From Strigops habroptila (lineage: Eukaryota; Chordata; Aves; Psittaciformes; Psittacidae), in assembly GCF_004027225.2 (NCBI RefSeq), contig NC_044277.2, forward strand, positions 71,053,900 through 71,117,899: 64,000 bases of DNA. Reading direction: 5' to 3'. The notes under the pieces were generated by a model. The model was not told the DNA's origin, searched no databases, and was given only the letters and a program-made list of their open reading frames with translations. Shown in pieces: positions 24,241 through 39,200 of the stretch (within the stretch, counting starts at the first letter, position 1; every line of letters starts with the position of its first letter). A program made the translations under genes and the position numbers.

Positions 24241-27200
24241 TTCTCGAGTTCACTCCCTGCCTGTGCTTTTGTCCGTGCCCTCACGCATTTATTTGCACTG
24301 TCCTACAAAAGCAGGTGTGTGTGTCACTGCATATGTGGCCCTCTTTGCAGCCTCGTACTTTCGTGTTGCTGTTCCGTAACAGAAGCTGTGCCCTTTAACA
24401 TCCAGGATTCATCCCGTGGGTCCTGTTTCACCCCTACCAGTTCTCTTCCCATCCACACACACCATATGCACCAGTGGGGTAAAACTTACTTTCCACATGT
24501 GAAGGTGTGGGGATGGATGCAGGAAAGCTAAAGGGTTATCTAGGTAATTCCTCTTTGTCCTCAAAAATGATCATCTCTGGGGAAACAGGTGTTTCTTCTT
24601 CCAAAGCAGCTGCATGCCTGGGTGGGGGGGTAACACCACAGATGAGTTGCATGGCCAGTGAGTAGCTGGTAACATCAGTACTCAGCTAAGAGAGCTGCAC
24701 CGCTCTGCTGGGGGCTCTAAGTTAGTTAATAGTTAGGCTCTAAGTTAGAAATACTTCTGTGGTAGGATGCCAAGATGTACATTTCTGGTGTACTAGTGCT
24801 GATCTTGTATCCACTGCATGCATAACTGAAGCTGTCAGCTGTCAGCTGTTATTGGCTTGCAAATTCCGGTGACAGCCTCTCAACTTTAAGACTGAGAATA
24901 GCCTGAAAAGACAGTCTCTGCTTCCTAGTGGGCTTTGAAATTTGAACATAGGAAATCACTTAGGCTTTCTGATTAGTAGATTAGTATTAAATAATGTAAT
25001 TTGTACATTAGTGTGCATATTTTCTTATGTGTGCTAGATTTTCTTATTCAATGATCTGGTTATGATTGAGTTTCACCAATCGAGGTCTTCTCCAGGAGGA
25101 ACATCAGAGGTGCCGAGGTGAAGTTCAAAGTTCTTCTACTCTCTGACAAAACCAGGAAAACCATGTGCAGTATTTCAGTATATATTCACTGAAATGTCTG
25201 TCTTTTTGGTTTTAGTAGGGATAAGAGATACTCTCAATTCAAAAAATTCAATTATTTCAATTTTATTGCACTATTGTGTTATTAATATAGTCTGAGTTCA
25301 GACTGATGTAAAGAAAAAGAACCTATTTCTTTAAGGATTTTGGTTTTTTGTTGGCTGGGTTTTGTTTGGTTATTTGTTTACTAATGCTTACAGTTTTGGC
25401 TTCCCTTAAGTGAAGAATTAAACTTTGAGGACAATGTGGAGCATGGTTCTTAAAATGTCTGAATTACATTTGACTTTTCTGAGCCATCTGGAGGAAGTTT
25501 CCATCTTACTGAAAAGGTACATTTTTAATTTTGGCTTGCTGTATGAGAAGGAAAAAAGGTCTCCTTTTCTCCTTTTTGACTTCTTGTTGTGGTTTAGCCC
25601 CAGCTGGCAACTAAGTACCATGCAGCCACTTGCCCACCCCCCACCCCCCACACCCCCCGTGAGATGAGAAGGAGAATCGGAAAAAAGGTAAAAACCTGTG
25701 GGGTGAGATAAGAACAGTTTTATAATTAAAATGAAGTACAATATAGTGCTAATACTAATGAAAAGGGAAATAACAGAGAAAGAGATGAAACTCAAACTAA
25801 AAAAAAAACCCCAAACAATAAACCCAAGTGATGCACAACACAATTGCTCACCACCCGCCGACCAATACCCAGCCTGACCCAAGCAGCAATCCGTCCCTTC
25901 TGGACAACTCCCCCCAGTTTATATACTGGGCATGATGTGCTGTGGTATGGAATACCCTTTTGGCTAGTTTGGGTCAGGTGTCCTGTCTGCTTCCTTCCAG
26001 CTTCCTGTGCCCCTCCTCACTGGCAGAGCATGAGGCTGAAAAGTCCTTGATAGGAGTAAGCATTACTAAGCAACAACTAAAACATCGGTGTTTTATCAGC
26101 ATTGTTCTCAGACTGAAGCCGAAACACAGCACTGCACCAGCTAGCAGAAGGAAAATAACTGTTACAGCTGAAACCAGGACACTTATGAGATGTGTTAATG
26201 GTGTAATTGTCACAAAGGAAATATGAAGGTCTACTTGAAAAAAAACGCATTTCATATCTTGCAGGTTAAACTTAACTGGGACACGTTAGAAACTGCAGTT
26301 TGTTTTCTCCCACATGACTTTTATATGACTAGTAATAGAAATGGTAATATTTCTGCATAGCATTTGCCATCAATAGGCAGCTTAGAAATGCCAGCTGTAA
26401 TTAAAATACTTGGATACAGAAAAACACTTGACTATTAGCATAATCGAGCAAAAATAACTTAAGTTGCATTGCTATTTATATACACTTGGTGCAGAAATCT
26501 CTTTACAAAAATTATCTCAAAACATAATTACTTTGAAAAAACTTTCAGCAACTACCATAACTTAAATAAATCTTTTCCTACCACTTCATGGAACTTTCGT
26601 TTCTAAACAAATGAGTTGAAGCTAGGCCAATTGAACATTCAAGTAATACAGTATTTAATTTATTAATAAATGGATTGTTTAATTATTTAAGGCTCATTTT
26701 AAACTGTTTCCTGCCACTACAATTTTTAGACCAAACTTAATTTTCTGGTGAATTATTGTGAAGCGATTAATTTTACATCTGTAATGCTTATTTTAAGACT
26801 AAGAAATTCAGAATAAAATGCTTTATGAAATAGTAGAGTATACTTGATGTGAGATGTGGGTGAATGACTTTTCCTTTCACCTCAGTGGACGTAGGAATGA
26901 ATGCTCATGCAGTCAGTGCTCACCTACTCAGGTCGCTCCTTTGCACAGGAATTGGGGAAGGACTGCACTTTACCTGACCAGGGAGTAGGAGGAGGGGTTG
27001 TCTGTGCAGGTACAATCCACCTGCTACTTCTGATCTCGAATTGAGACTCTTTGCCCTAGAGGCAGAACCCCTTAGAAATACATGAGCTTAATTGCTTTGC
27101 GTTTGGGTAGAATATCTGCCAAGTAGATTTTAAATGCATCAAACAGGGTGTTAGTGTTTTACGCTTAAATTTAACTCACCGCAGGATCTTTGGCCTGTTT

Positions 27201-30200
27201 CAGTTGTATAAATTAGTAGTAAAGCTGTTGAATTTAACTCCATCAGATGTGAAAGTTGTCCAATGAATCTTCAAGTAGCATAGATACTTTTTACGGCAAA
27301 CATACCCTTGAATTCCAGTCTTGGGGAATGGGAATGGCTCTTCAGGCAGCTGGGAAGTTTGAATCACTCTGGGCTTGAGGGTGAATCACCCTGAACCGTT
27401 CATGTGTCTGATAGTGATGCAAAGCTATTTTTCTTCATCTATGTTCTTCTGCAAAATGAACTGTTGCTCACACCTTGTATTATGCCTGTAAAAAGTACAA
27501 TGAGGAATCACCCCTATATATTTCTAGTGCATTGAGCTGTTTAAAAAACTTAATTTGGGGAATTAATTCAGGAATCTAATTTATTTTTCTCAAAAATGAG
27601 TGGAACAGCTTTTCCCACTGCTTATTAAGTGCAGGTTAGATTGAAGGGATGGAATAATATATTTAATGACTTTAAAATGTAGTTTAAACAGATCACTTAT
27701 CCTTTATTGGTTCTTTGTTGCTCTTTCTGTGGGACTTAATGACCTTGATATTTTTTTTTAATGAAAAGCATTTTTCTAACCTAATCACATGCACTTTTAA
27801 AATTGAGAGTGAGAATAGAAAGATCATTTGTGCTAGAGACTGCTACAGAAAATGCTATTTAAATTCCAGGTGATTAGGAGGAAAGCAGAAGAATTCAAGT
27901 AGGAAACCTGGAAGAAAGCTTGAAGAAAAATTTAAAAGGCAGTGTAGAAAGTGAGGGAGGGAATGAGAGTTGGGATTCATATGTGGACAGAAACATTTAC
28001 TGACTGAAATGACTGCTGTGCAAGTGAATTGTGTATGCACATGAAAGAGCATTTAAGATGACTTTTTCAAAATCCAGCATGCAATGCCACTGAAGATACC
28101 AGAAAAGTAATTCCAAAAGTTTTAAAATATCTTTCTTCAGTAACTATGTTGCTTCCACTTTTTCTAGTTCTTTTTAAATAAACAGTTCAAGAGCTCCATC
28201 TTTGGGTTTAAGTTATTATTGTAAAAAAAATACTACTTTCCTTTTGCATTGATTTAGTAGTGCTTAAACATCCTATAAGTTATGTATATCTGCTCATACT
28301 TTGTCAGTTTGCAGTGCTCAGCTTTTCTAGATGCATTTGTTCAGTTGGCTTCTGATAAACTTTGAATACTTTCTGTATAGGGTTGTTGTTTTCAGTTTTT
28401 CTCTCATTAATTTATTTGGTTTTGATGGATTATGTTTTTCCTTTCCAATTATAATACATAAATCAACTCGACAGTTCATAAAATATTTATGAAGTAGGCA
28501 GATACTAGTTGCAGGAGGAATTTTAAAACAGGCTGATTTTCAGGTAGGATTTATAATTTGCTGTGAATTAGTATGCTTTTATTAAAATCAAAGCATATGC
28601 TGATTTTTTTTGTCAATGGAGAATCTGATCAAATTCTTTTGGGAGCTGAATTTCAGAGAAAAATTAGTTTTGTTTCTGCCAGTGCAGTAGAATTCTAAAA
28701 GACTTAACATAAATGTTCCAGTGAGAAATTGTTAATCTATTTTGTTTTTCAATAAAATCCATCCAATTCTTCTAGGAGGTCTTTGGGGAAAATGAAGTTA
28801 TTTGAAAAATTTTGCTTCTTAAACAAAGTTGTGGAAGTAGTACATAGTGAAGCAATATTGCAAAGTAAATTAAACTGTTAATTATGGAAATCCATCATAT
28901 ATAAAATGGCTTTTATGATTATCTTCTTTCAGTTGTTTTTTGTTTTTCTCAAGCAAGGTTTGATTTCTTCCTCCTTTCTAAGTATTTTAAGCTGTGTACT
29001 CTGCTTACATTCTGAAATGACAAGTACAGATAATTCTTTCAATTTACCTTGATTATCTTGTCCTGATAGCTGGAGAGTCTGCATTGCTTCTGTTTTCAGT
29101 AACAACACTGTTGAGAAGTACAATTACCATTTGTGTAATACATGGGATGAATTGATGATTTCCCATTATTGCTTAAATCAAGATAAATCAAAACAAAGAT
29201 GGGACTCGACTCCATCTCTCTCATTGCCCCCAAATGCCTTCATCTATAACAAGTTTACCAGAATATTTACTGTTGCTTTTAGTTTTTTAATATTGAACCT
29301 AAATTAGCAACCAGCACCAATCTGGTGCCATGTAATTATTTAGCTCATCTTCATAAAATAATTGCTACTGATGATATGTTCAGTATTTTATTGCTGTCTT
29401 TTGTATTCAAGACTTTCTATTCCTTTGTTATTTACTTTGTTTCCCAGATTCCCCAAAAGAATTAGAATCACAGGCATACCTTAACTCCCAGTCACCATGT
29501 TCTTTCCAAGCAGGAGGTGGAGACAAAGAACACAAAATGCTGAGAGGTCTGATTGCCCTCGTCATCTTTCTGCTGGCTTCAGTTCCATACCTCTGGAAAC
29601 TCCTGTAAAAGAAAGTTATAGCTGACCAGTAGTAGAATGCCCACCTGAAAGTTACTTCATTTTTCTTTCAGAAGCCTTGCACATCTTGCAAAGCTTTGCA
29701 ATCTTTATAAACATATTTGTAATTTCTATTTAAAATAAAATAAATGCAAATGAAAATAGCCATAAAAGACCTTATATTTCATTTCATGAGGAAATTAAGA
29801 AAATCATCAGTGTATGCATTCATTGACATCCCGACTGAGGGTATCATAACAATGAAGCTAAGTTTAATCCTCATTTTGGAGAGTGCCTGTTCCCATTTTC
29901 CCCGTTATGGACAATCTTAATTTAAAATATGACTGTTCTTTTGTAAAACATGAATATATTTAAAACTAAATCTGAATTTAAGTGCCATTTAGAATAAGGA
30001 TGCTTTTTCTGGTATCGGGCCTTTACCATTCTTTTTTGTTGCCTTAATGAGAGTCATGCATTGTATAAGACATCAGGCAGATGTTAACCTAATATCCATT
30101 GAAGAACAAGTCTATTAATGAATGTAGATTAGCCTAAAGTATTCTGCTTGCTTTTTCAGATGAATTAAATGGTTTAATTAATGTCATTGTTTTATGTTTT

Positions 30201-33200
30201 GACAGTTCAACCCTCAAAGAGATTTTTAAGAAGTGCAGGGCCAAAACACGACAACTTAAAAATAGTGGGATCTGTCGTATTTCCAGGTATTTTTCTTTAA
30301 ACATAATTTAACAATTTTTAGTGAGAATATTTGTTTTACCAAGAAAAGGCCCTTCATTATCATACCCCTTGCTGTTAAATTGTTTACAATTCTTTTAAGT
30401 GGTTTAATTAATTACAATTCTGTACTGACATATGTATACATAATAGGCCATCCCACAGAATGTATTTCTGTTATTGGTATTTATTTTTTGTAGTAATTTT
30501 TATACTTACTCATAATTTTTATGAAACCAAGATAATTATTTTTCTGTAATTGTTATAACAATAACAGTGTTCTGTGCACTCTTCCACCTGGCTGTAGGAC
30601 TCTTGCTCTGAAATACTGCTTTCTTCCACTGTAGGTATTCCTATTTGGTCTTGTTATGTACACAGAACCTGAAGCTTGAAGTTTATGTTATATTCTACAA
30701 CAAAATAAGAAGAGTTAAAAATTAATTTCTTGCTAAGTTAAATCAATCTAACTTAAGTATATAATATTAGGACTTTTTTTTCTCATTAAGTAAAATAATT
30801 GTTGGAAAATCTGAAACTTAAATTGTAGACTAAGCTGTTTCTTACTGCCATATATTTACTCATGTTTCTTTTTCTCTGGATGCACATTGCTGGCTTGGTT
30901 TTGGTAATACTCTTCTCCATGGATTTCTCCATGTGTGTTTTCCAGTAACAGTAGCATAACTAACTAGTAGCATATCCAGAAGTAATATTTCTGTTGTTCT
31001 GGGGAAAGCTAAAAGTCAGTATTTTTTTACTTTTTTTTTGGTACAAATTCTTAGACATATAAATTTTTGTTCAAAGGTGAAACAATTCTGGGAAATATTT
31101 TTTTTTTTTAACGTTTCTCTTAGTAGTTTATCTTGTAATACTATTTAATGTTAAATAATGGCTCTAAGTGGTCTCAAGATTCATCCTGTTAGTACACTTT
31201 TTCTCTCTTGTGATTGTCTGTAAACATGGCTACTACTTAAATGGCACAAGGCAATTTGAAAATTAGAAGACAAGATTAAAATGATTTATCCTAACTCTGT
31301 TTTTAAACAATTTGGTATTAATAAAGAATGTTTCCACCTTCTCTGGAATAGACCATCGTGAATATACTGGATTTGGCTCCAGTGTTCTTTTGGGATGGTG
31401 GGCAACATCTCTATTTTGTTAGTTTTTTTTTTTTTTTCATGAAAATTTGATTAGATTTAATCCTGCATTTTTAAACCCCTGCAGTTTTAGAATACCTGAT
31501 GTAAATGTTCTTTTTTTTTTTTTTTCCCCCTGATCACTATCTAAGGTAAATATTTGTATAATGGAGAGAATATGAACAACTAATAAAAATAGCAAAGAAC
31601 TTTAATTAAAAGAATCAGACTTTATTTTGAAATGCAGAGCAATAAGGTTATACCTGGTAGATATTTTTTTCAGCCATTATTTTCCATCAGATGCCCTTGT
31701 GTATCCTATGATACATGCTTACAAAACTGTCATGGAAATTTACAGTGGTAGGACAGAGTTTTCCATCTTCACAGGTTATGATAATAATAACACCATAATT
31801 TTGTTACTTTTTATGATGGGTATGTAATTATTCTTTTTTATATTGCTATGAGACAGAACAAAGCAACCTTGAGGAAATAAAAACCAAAAATGTGAAGTGG
31901 GAGACATATGCAATGTATACAATTTTGCCTCAATAGCCTACTACTAAAGCCAGTTAGTTAGTAAATTTTGAGAAAAAGTATTAAGGATTTGCAATGGAAG
32001 AAGACTAATCATATTGACAATTGCATTAACATGTAGAATTCGTATTGATTTTCATGCTTCAGGGTTAAAAACTGAAACACTACCTGTAAATGACATTACT
32101 TTCCATGATATACTATTGTACAATTGAAAATGCATACTTTGCTATTTTCTTCAGTATAAGCTACTGTAAAAAAATGATTATTAGCTGGGATGAACATACC
32201 TACTGATCTTAAGACTATCAAATTTCTGAAGTTATTCTTATTTATTAAATGTTATATCTAAGTCTGTATTCTGTTTAAACAACTTCATACTTCAATGTGA
32301 ATATAAGCGGTTTTTTATTTTTTAACGAAAGCAAACAATCATACCTGAAGAGGAGAGAAAGTTGTGGTAGCACTAGTGCCAGTTGCCGTAATGGGAAAGT
32401 GGCAACTTTTTCTGAACATTAATCCATGCCTGTAACAAATAACTTAAACTGTTTTCCACTTGCAGGGAATCTGAAATAATCAATGGTAAGATAAAATATG
32501 GTATTTTGCTTATTTGATTCAGTTTAAATTGTTAGTCAGTTTTACCAATCACAGATGTTGTAGTAGCTGTAATGTTTTGTACTAGTTGTAGCTTTTCAGT
32601 GGCATGAAGGTAGCCTGATGCAGAGCATGGTATACTAAAGTATGCCTTTACTGAAATATAAATATCTAGCCTCAGACTTCTGAAGAGGATAAATGCTTTG
32701 CAGAATGTCAGTAGGAAGGAAAATAAAACAAATCATACACACTGAAATCCTGCATATTATGGAAGTGATTGTGACTACACCAATTGTAGTTTTTATAAAC
32801 AGTTTCAAGATCTAGAAGCACCTGTATGCCACAAACTGCATGTAAGACATGCATACCTGCTCTACTGTGGGAAAATACAAAGTAAATCCCTACCTTACTC
32901 AGTTTGTTTCCTATCTCATTATCCCTGAATTAAACAATAGGAAGCTCACCATTTATTGAGCTGCAACATTAAACCCTTTAAATACATTATGCACTGGCAA
33001 AAGGCAGTGCTATTAGCATTGCTAATAGAATGGAAACAGCAACCTTTCAAGTCTGAGTATGACCAACATACTGCAACTTCGCTCTCTCTATGTGCGTGTT
33101 GGACTCCAGTTGAGAAAGCAAGCTGCAGAAGTCCATGTTTGTGAGAACCTACTAAGTGACATAATCCATTCAGGAGGATGTTAACAGCACACTGTGGTTC

Positions 33201-36200
33201 TTGTTTACACGACGAGACAAGCCTAGAACTAGAAAAGAATTCTCTTAATTTTATTTTCTGGAGAAAACAAACCTGATGGTAGAGATAACAGAACAAGTCC
33301 CAGAATTAGAACCCCATTCAAGATCATTGTTGAACCACTGTCTTGAAATTTATATAGCTCACTGTTAGGATATCATTGATAAATACTTGATGCTAATGAT
33401 AATTTTTTTTTCAGTCAAAGTTTATGTCAAGCTGAATCACCACAGTCCACGTATTTTATGTCTGACAAATCATCTGCGAAACTTAGAACTGATTGATCCA
33501 ATATTCCAGTGGACTGGACCAGGTGGTGGTCTTTCTTCAAGTAAGGATTTATGTTCTTACATGTCCCTTGGCACCTTCTCCCTTTCTTCCCTGCACCTAC
33601 AAGGAAGCATGAGGGTGGGAATGTAAATGAAGATGTAACTGAGGGTACATTGTGAGTGCTTGTATGTATAATTTACATACATTTAAATATAAATTTACTC
33701 TCACTTTTCAGAAAGAAAGGGGTGGGATAACTAAACTAAAACACATCTCCAGGTCTCTGTAGAGAATGGTGCCATCTCTAAAGAGCGTTAGGTGGAGCAG
33801 GGCATGATGGATGCAACAGAGGCCGAGGCTGACATTCTTTGCAGCACTGAGAGACAGCTGGAAGCATTTTGCTAGGACAGAATAATAGGATGATGGGCCG
33901 TGCGATCTAGCCCAACTCCCTGCTCAGTGGCAGGCTACTGTCTTATATGAAGCTGCTCAGGACCTTGACCACTTGAGTTTGAGGAATGTGTATCCTGGGA
34001 GATTTTATGTCTTTTCTGTGCAACCTGTTCATTTTTTTTTCTTATTTTCAATCATAATTTCCCTTGCTGTAACTTGTCATCATTGCTGCTTGTCCTTTTG
34101 TGGTGCACTTCTTAAAAAATATGGATTATTCTTCCCTGTATCTCCCCTTGGGTAGTGAAGGACTGTAATTCCTTCCTTAAAATTTTCTAGGATAAAAATT
34201 CCAGTTTCTTTTGCCTCTTGTCCTATGCATCAACTCCTTAATCATCTCAGAAAGCTGCCTGTTGACTTGCTCCAATTTGTTACTATCTGTCTTGTACTGA
34301 GGAGTCAAAACTGGGCACAGTATTCCAGAGAGGTCAAATGAGTTCCAAGTAGGGAGAAAATAATCACTTTGCAGGGAATCCAAGTTCTTTTTTTGTTTCC
34401 TTCCATGTATGTCTCATTTGCCCTTTAGTGTAATTTAATTTTTAAAAAGAACAATAAGCATTGTGATGAATTTATACATCTGTTTAATCTCTTATTCTAG
34501 TTTACAGTTTAGGTGATGAATCATTCATCCTTTTACAATGACAGTGTTTCCAAAAACTATTTGCTTTCCTCTTAGTCCGTACTAGTGTCTGTCAGAACTC
34601 TGTCTTTGGTCTTATACTTTCCTGTTACACAATCTGAAATACCATTTACACCACAGTGATTCTTCATTCTTAATCCTCTACATGCCAGCCTTCATAGTAG
34701 AGCATTTCATATTTATATGATATCTAACACAACCCTGTGGTTTTTGCTCTGAATCTGATAGCAGACTTCATCCTCAGAATTTTTATCATTCTTTGCCTCG
34801 AAGTGCTGTAGGTGGTTTTGCTTGTACTTAAGCCTATGTTGTTTTACATGCAACTGCTAATCTCCCTTGGTATGGATATATTCTGGTTAGCTGAGTGTCC
34901 TGCATTGTAACATGTATTTTGATGCCCAGTCTGTGATGCATGACAGACACAATTTCAGGTATATTGTCGTGTTTAAGTACTGAGTGTAATCTGATTAGAC
35001 AGGAGACAATCTACTGATTCACAATCAACAAAAATTGCCTGTTGCACCCCTCTGGCTTCTGTTTACTCAAACTGCAGTTTCAACAGTGTAGAACAAAAAA
35101 ACGTGGAGACCTCAGACTTCTAGCTGACAGGTTTAAATCTGTTTGGGCAGATTGCTTCAGTAGTACCTGAAGTTGCTATGCCAACCTTGGTTAAGTAGCA
35201 AAAAACGCTATGGTGTCAGGGGTTCTTGGCTCTGTGGCAACTTCAGGTATACTAGGATCAGCAGCAGGTGGGCAAAAGTTTAGGTAAGAGAAGAAAACTT
35301 GTGTTTGTCTGACATAACTTTCTATAGGGATGAGAGAGGTTTTAGAAAAATTATTTTTTAAAAGCGGTAATGAGAGGACTGCAGCTTCAGCCACCAGAGT
35401 TTTGGATAAATACCACAAAGTTATTATAGTCTCCTAGGGCTGTTGTCACTTTTTTTTTTTTTCACTCAAAGAAAGTATAAATAGACAAAAAGCTATTTAA
35501 AGTTTTTAGCTCCTGAAATGTTTGCTATATAAAAGAATTTTATCACTTGGCCTCCATTTAGGATGGGTGTATCTGTAATGGATAAATACTGTCTGGGTTT
35601 TGGTGTGACTAGTTAGTCTTCTAATAGCTATTGTAGCAAATCTTCACAACAGTGGGAAATTAGGTTTCATAAACCTTGCTTGATACATTATCTACTACTT
35701 TTTCAGTGTGGTTGTAGGAAAGAAAAGAAGCATTTCAGTGCAAACGTAGAATTGTGAATTGTGTTTTAGGAAAGACTAATAAAATACTGCTTCTTGGAAT
35801 GCTTCAAAATAAATGCAAATATTTAAGTATAAAGAGTGTAGGAGGAGAGCCTATCTATCTTTCATTGTACTATCTGTCATAGTAGAAAAATCAGATTCTC
35901 TTTCAGGCACATCAGCCTTTGACACACACAGCTATGTACACCAAACATCAGCACTACAGTAAAAGCTCACAAAGAGCAGTAAACACTTTTCTTTCTGTAG
36001 CCATTAAAAACCAGTTCTGTTCTTCGAACAAGCAGCTTTGTTCAGAGAGTTCCAGTTCACTTACGTGTGGTTGAAAGAGTAATGAAAAATTAAATACTGC
36101 ACAAAATGTAATTTAAAATCATTATAACTTCAAAATTAGCAAGTCATTTTTCTTCACTTAGCAGAGAGACTCTTTTACTAAGATCTGGAAATTGAACTTT

Positions 36201-39200
36201 GAAATTTTTAAACAGCTGTTGGGCTGGTTGAGAATAAGAGGTTTTCAAAATATATTTTAAGTGGAGGAAAAAACCTTCAAAATAATTGCTTATGTTCTGG
36301 ATCTTAAAGTTTTACTGCATAAAACAGCAATTTTGATGATGTTCTGAACTGCTAAGTAGAACAGAAAAGAGAAAGCGTTTTGATCTTTATTTCCAAATGC
36401 AAACATTGAAATTGGCCTATTCTAGTTTGGACCTAGGAATTTGGATTTACAGGAAAGTTACTGCTTTTCATACACTCTGACACCTATTATATGTGTACAA
36501 GGAATATTTGTGTTTGAAGATTGTGACTATCCTTTCACAGGGCTGAAAAAAGTGTGCACTATAGTTCTGTAGAACAAAGCAACTGACAAATTAAATACCT
36601 GCACCCAGCCTCTCAACTGCAAGCTTAACCCCAGATATTCTAAAACCTGCTATTGGTATATCAAACAGTTTTTCTGTGGACAGGCAAGGAAAGAGAATCA
36701 GATGAAATATGAAGCTTCTTTTAATAGGTGTGTATATCTGTATACTCATGCTATCCTTATAACTGATATTTGACTTATATGTGTTTCTTGAGAGACTGGT
36801 AGCATCCTGTCTGGTCTACAAAACAGAGTGTGTTTCATTCCTGAAAAGCTTTTCAGGTGAACTCAAGTTTATTATATAGGGTATTAGCTTTTGTTTCTGT
36901 ATGTCTATAATTAATTGCTGAATTTACCTATTTGGACATTCTCAGATATTGCATATTTAAATTTGAACATGCTCATTTTTTTTTAATCTGGAGATTAGAA
37001 TTTAGGATCTGGATTGATAGCTGTTTCTGAACGCCTGAAAAATCTGTTTTTGAAAAGCCCATTGGCCTGATTCTCCCGCCATTTACTTTTGTGCTTAACA
37101 TACAATTTCAAAATACAGAAGTTGCTCTACTGTAAAACTGGTTTGATTGGGTGGAAGATGGGGAGCAACTTTATTTTTTTGCACTGAAAGAACTGGAAGC
37201 AGTATCAATCTGTTGGATTGAAGTTTAGTAAACAGAGAAACTAAAATGTAGGAACACTTAGTTTCAAATATAATTATACAAGGGCATGGAAACTAACGGG
37301 ATTTAGTCTTCATAACATAATTCTCACAGGAATAGCTCTATTTTGCATCATTCTAATTCCTGAAGATCCTGGAAAATGGTCTAGCTTCCTTTCTTAGCAT
37401 AAATTAAAAAGAACTTATTTTCTGTTTTAAGTTATTCTGGTTTTCGCTGACTCCAGAGAACCTTTGAACTTGATCACATTGCTTTTTGTCCATCACACAT
37501 GTAAAATGCCTCCTGTGGAATAGAGGCATATTAAATCATATAATGTAATTTACATCACAAAATGTGATGTGAAATCCTAGTCACCTGTCTTATTGAACCT
37601 GCTTTAAAGGAATAACATCGAAAAAATGTTAGATTTAAGAAAAGGTTGAATAGCTTAATTACTTTCAAAATTTTGTTTTATGGCTAACAGTCTGTTTTGT
37701 GACCCAGACTCATCTGAGAAGGTGGTATTCATTCAGATGATCCCATGGAGCAAGGCATTTTAAATGTGGTTTCTTTTATAAGACTAGGGGGAAAAAAAAC
37801 CCCAAACCAGCAACATAACAGGCTCTTGATTACATGATCCAAAAGGACATTCTTTACACACAGACATACCATAAAAGTAATTAATGGTTATGATGTAAAA
37901 ATTGTGATCTTTTCTGGTATATGAAGCAGTCATTGTTCAAGGTAGGATAAAATTCTGTAATAAAGATCTCTGACTCAGTCCATCAGAGGAACACTTTTCT
38001 ATTTTTGCTGAAATTATTTGTGACCAGATCTCTTCACTGGATTTCCAAGCTTTGTCTTTTGCAGACTTCTTGTCATCTTTGCAGTTCAGTAATGCATTTT
38101 ATAAATATAGCAAAACTGTCTGTGATTTATCTTAAAGGTGTTCCAGCTATCCAGTGAACTAACAGTGGTGGTGTTTTTGGCCTGCACAGGGCAGCTGCAT
38201 ATGCCAAAGATGAGAACTATAGTTCTTAAATCTATGTATTCCAGCACACAGTAGCAAATGACATCCTAGTTTATAGACTTAGCATCCTGAGTAGGTCATC
38301 GTCAGATTAAAAACCTCTTCATCATCCGAAAAATGGAAGACACTGTGCCATGAACGTGAGAGCCTAGGCTGATACAGAATCCCAAACCATTCTTGTCAAA
38401 GAATTTGCTCTTTCAGTCTTTTTAATAGTACTCTTTTTTTTTTTTTACCAGCATTTGAATTTATTTTTTTTTAAACAGTGATATATATGAAAAAATTAAT
38501 TAAAAGCTTAAATCATCTATTGAGCAACAAAGTTGTCCTTTGTTGTCAACAAGTTTGTTTGTCCTTGTTTGTCCAAAGTTGTCAACACCCTCCTGCCAAG
38601 TATGTTAAAAGATACACTTCAATCAGGTTATTTTTTTCCAGTATCTTTTTTAAAATTACATACCAGGAGAATCACTGTGCCTCTACAGTAACATGTTAGT
38701 TTGAATAGAAGTGTGGCTTTGAAGTGAATTGCTTGATTGTACCCACTTACCATGTTTTGTTTGGATCATGGTCTTCTGTTTGAGTGCACAAACTGGATCC
38801 ATTTTGGGTGAAGCTAATTGTAAACGTTTTCTTTGAGAAATAATGTGTGCTCAATCTGTAAAACCAGATTAGGACTGGTCTGAAGTAAATGCCGTAAAAT
38901 GTATGTGGTATAAATCTCATGTCCTTAGCACTGATTTTTTTCAGTTTGAAAATACACTGCTCTTGCACCACAGAAATTGACTAAGCTTCCATTGTCTACA
39001 TAAAAGTTCTAAAGTATTTAGGATGTTAAAAAGATTGGGGGGGCATCTGAAAATGGAAACAAAAATTTATTCTCAATATTTTATCAAAGTGAGTATTCTA
39101 CCTTGAAGCCTATTAGAATCAACTCTAATCTAGTGGTTCCCAAGGTTTTCTTTGACAGCAAGATGGGCTGCATATTACTATTTGAGAAACTCATTATCTG

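Noticed and set aside
25425-26255. Open frames of 68-154 codons on both strands
   Set aside because: They fall within the solo LTR and its flanks, and solo LTRs carry no protein genes.
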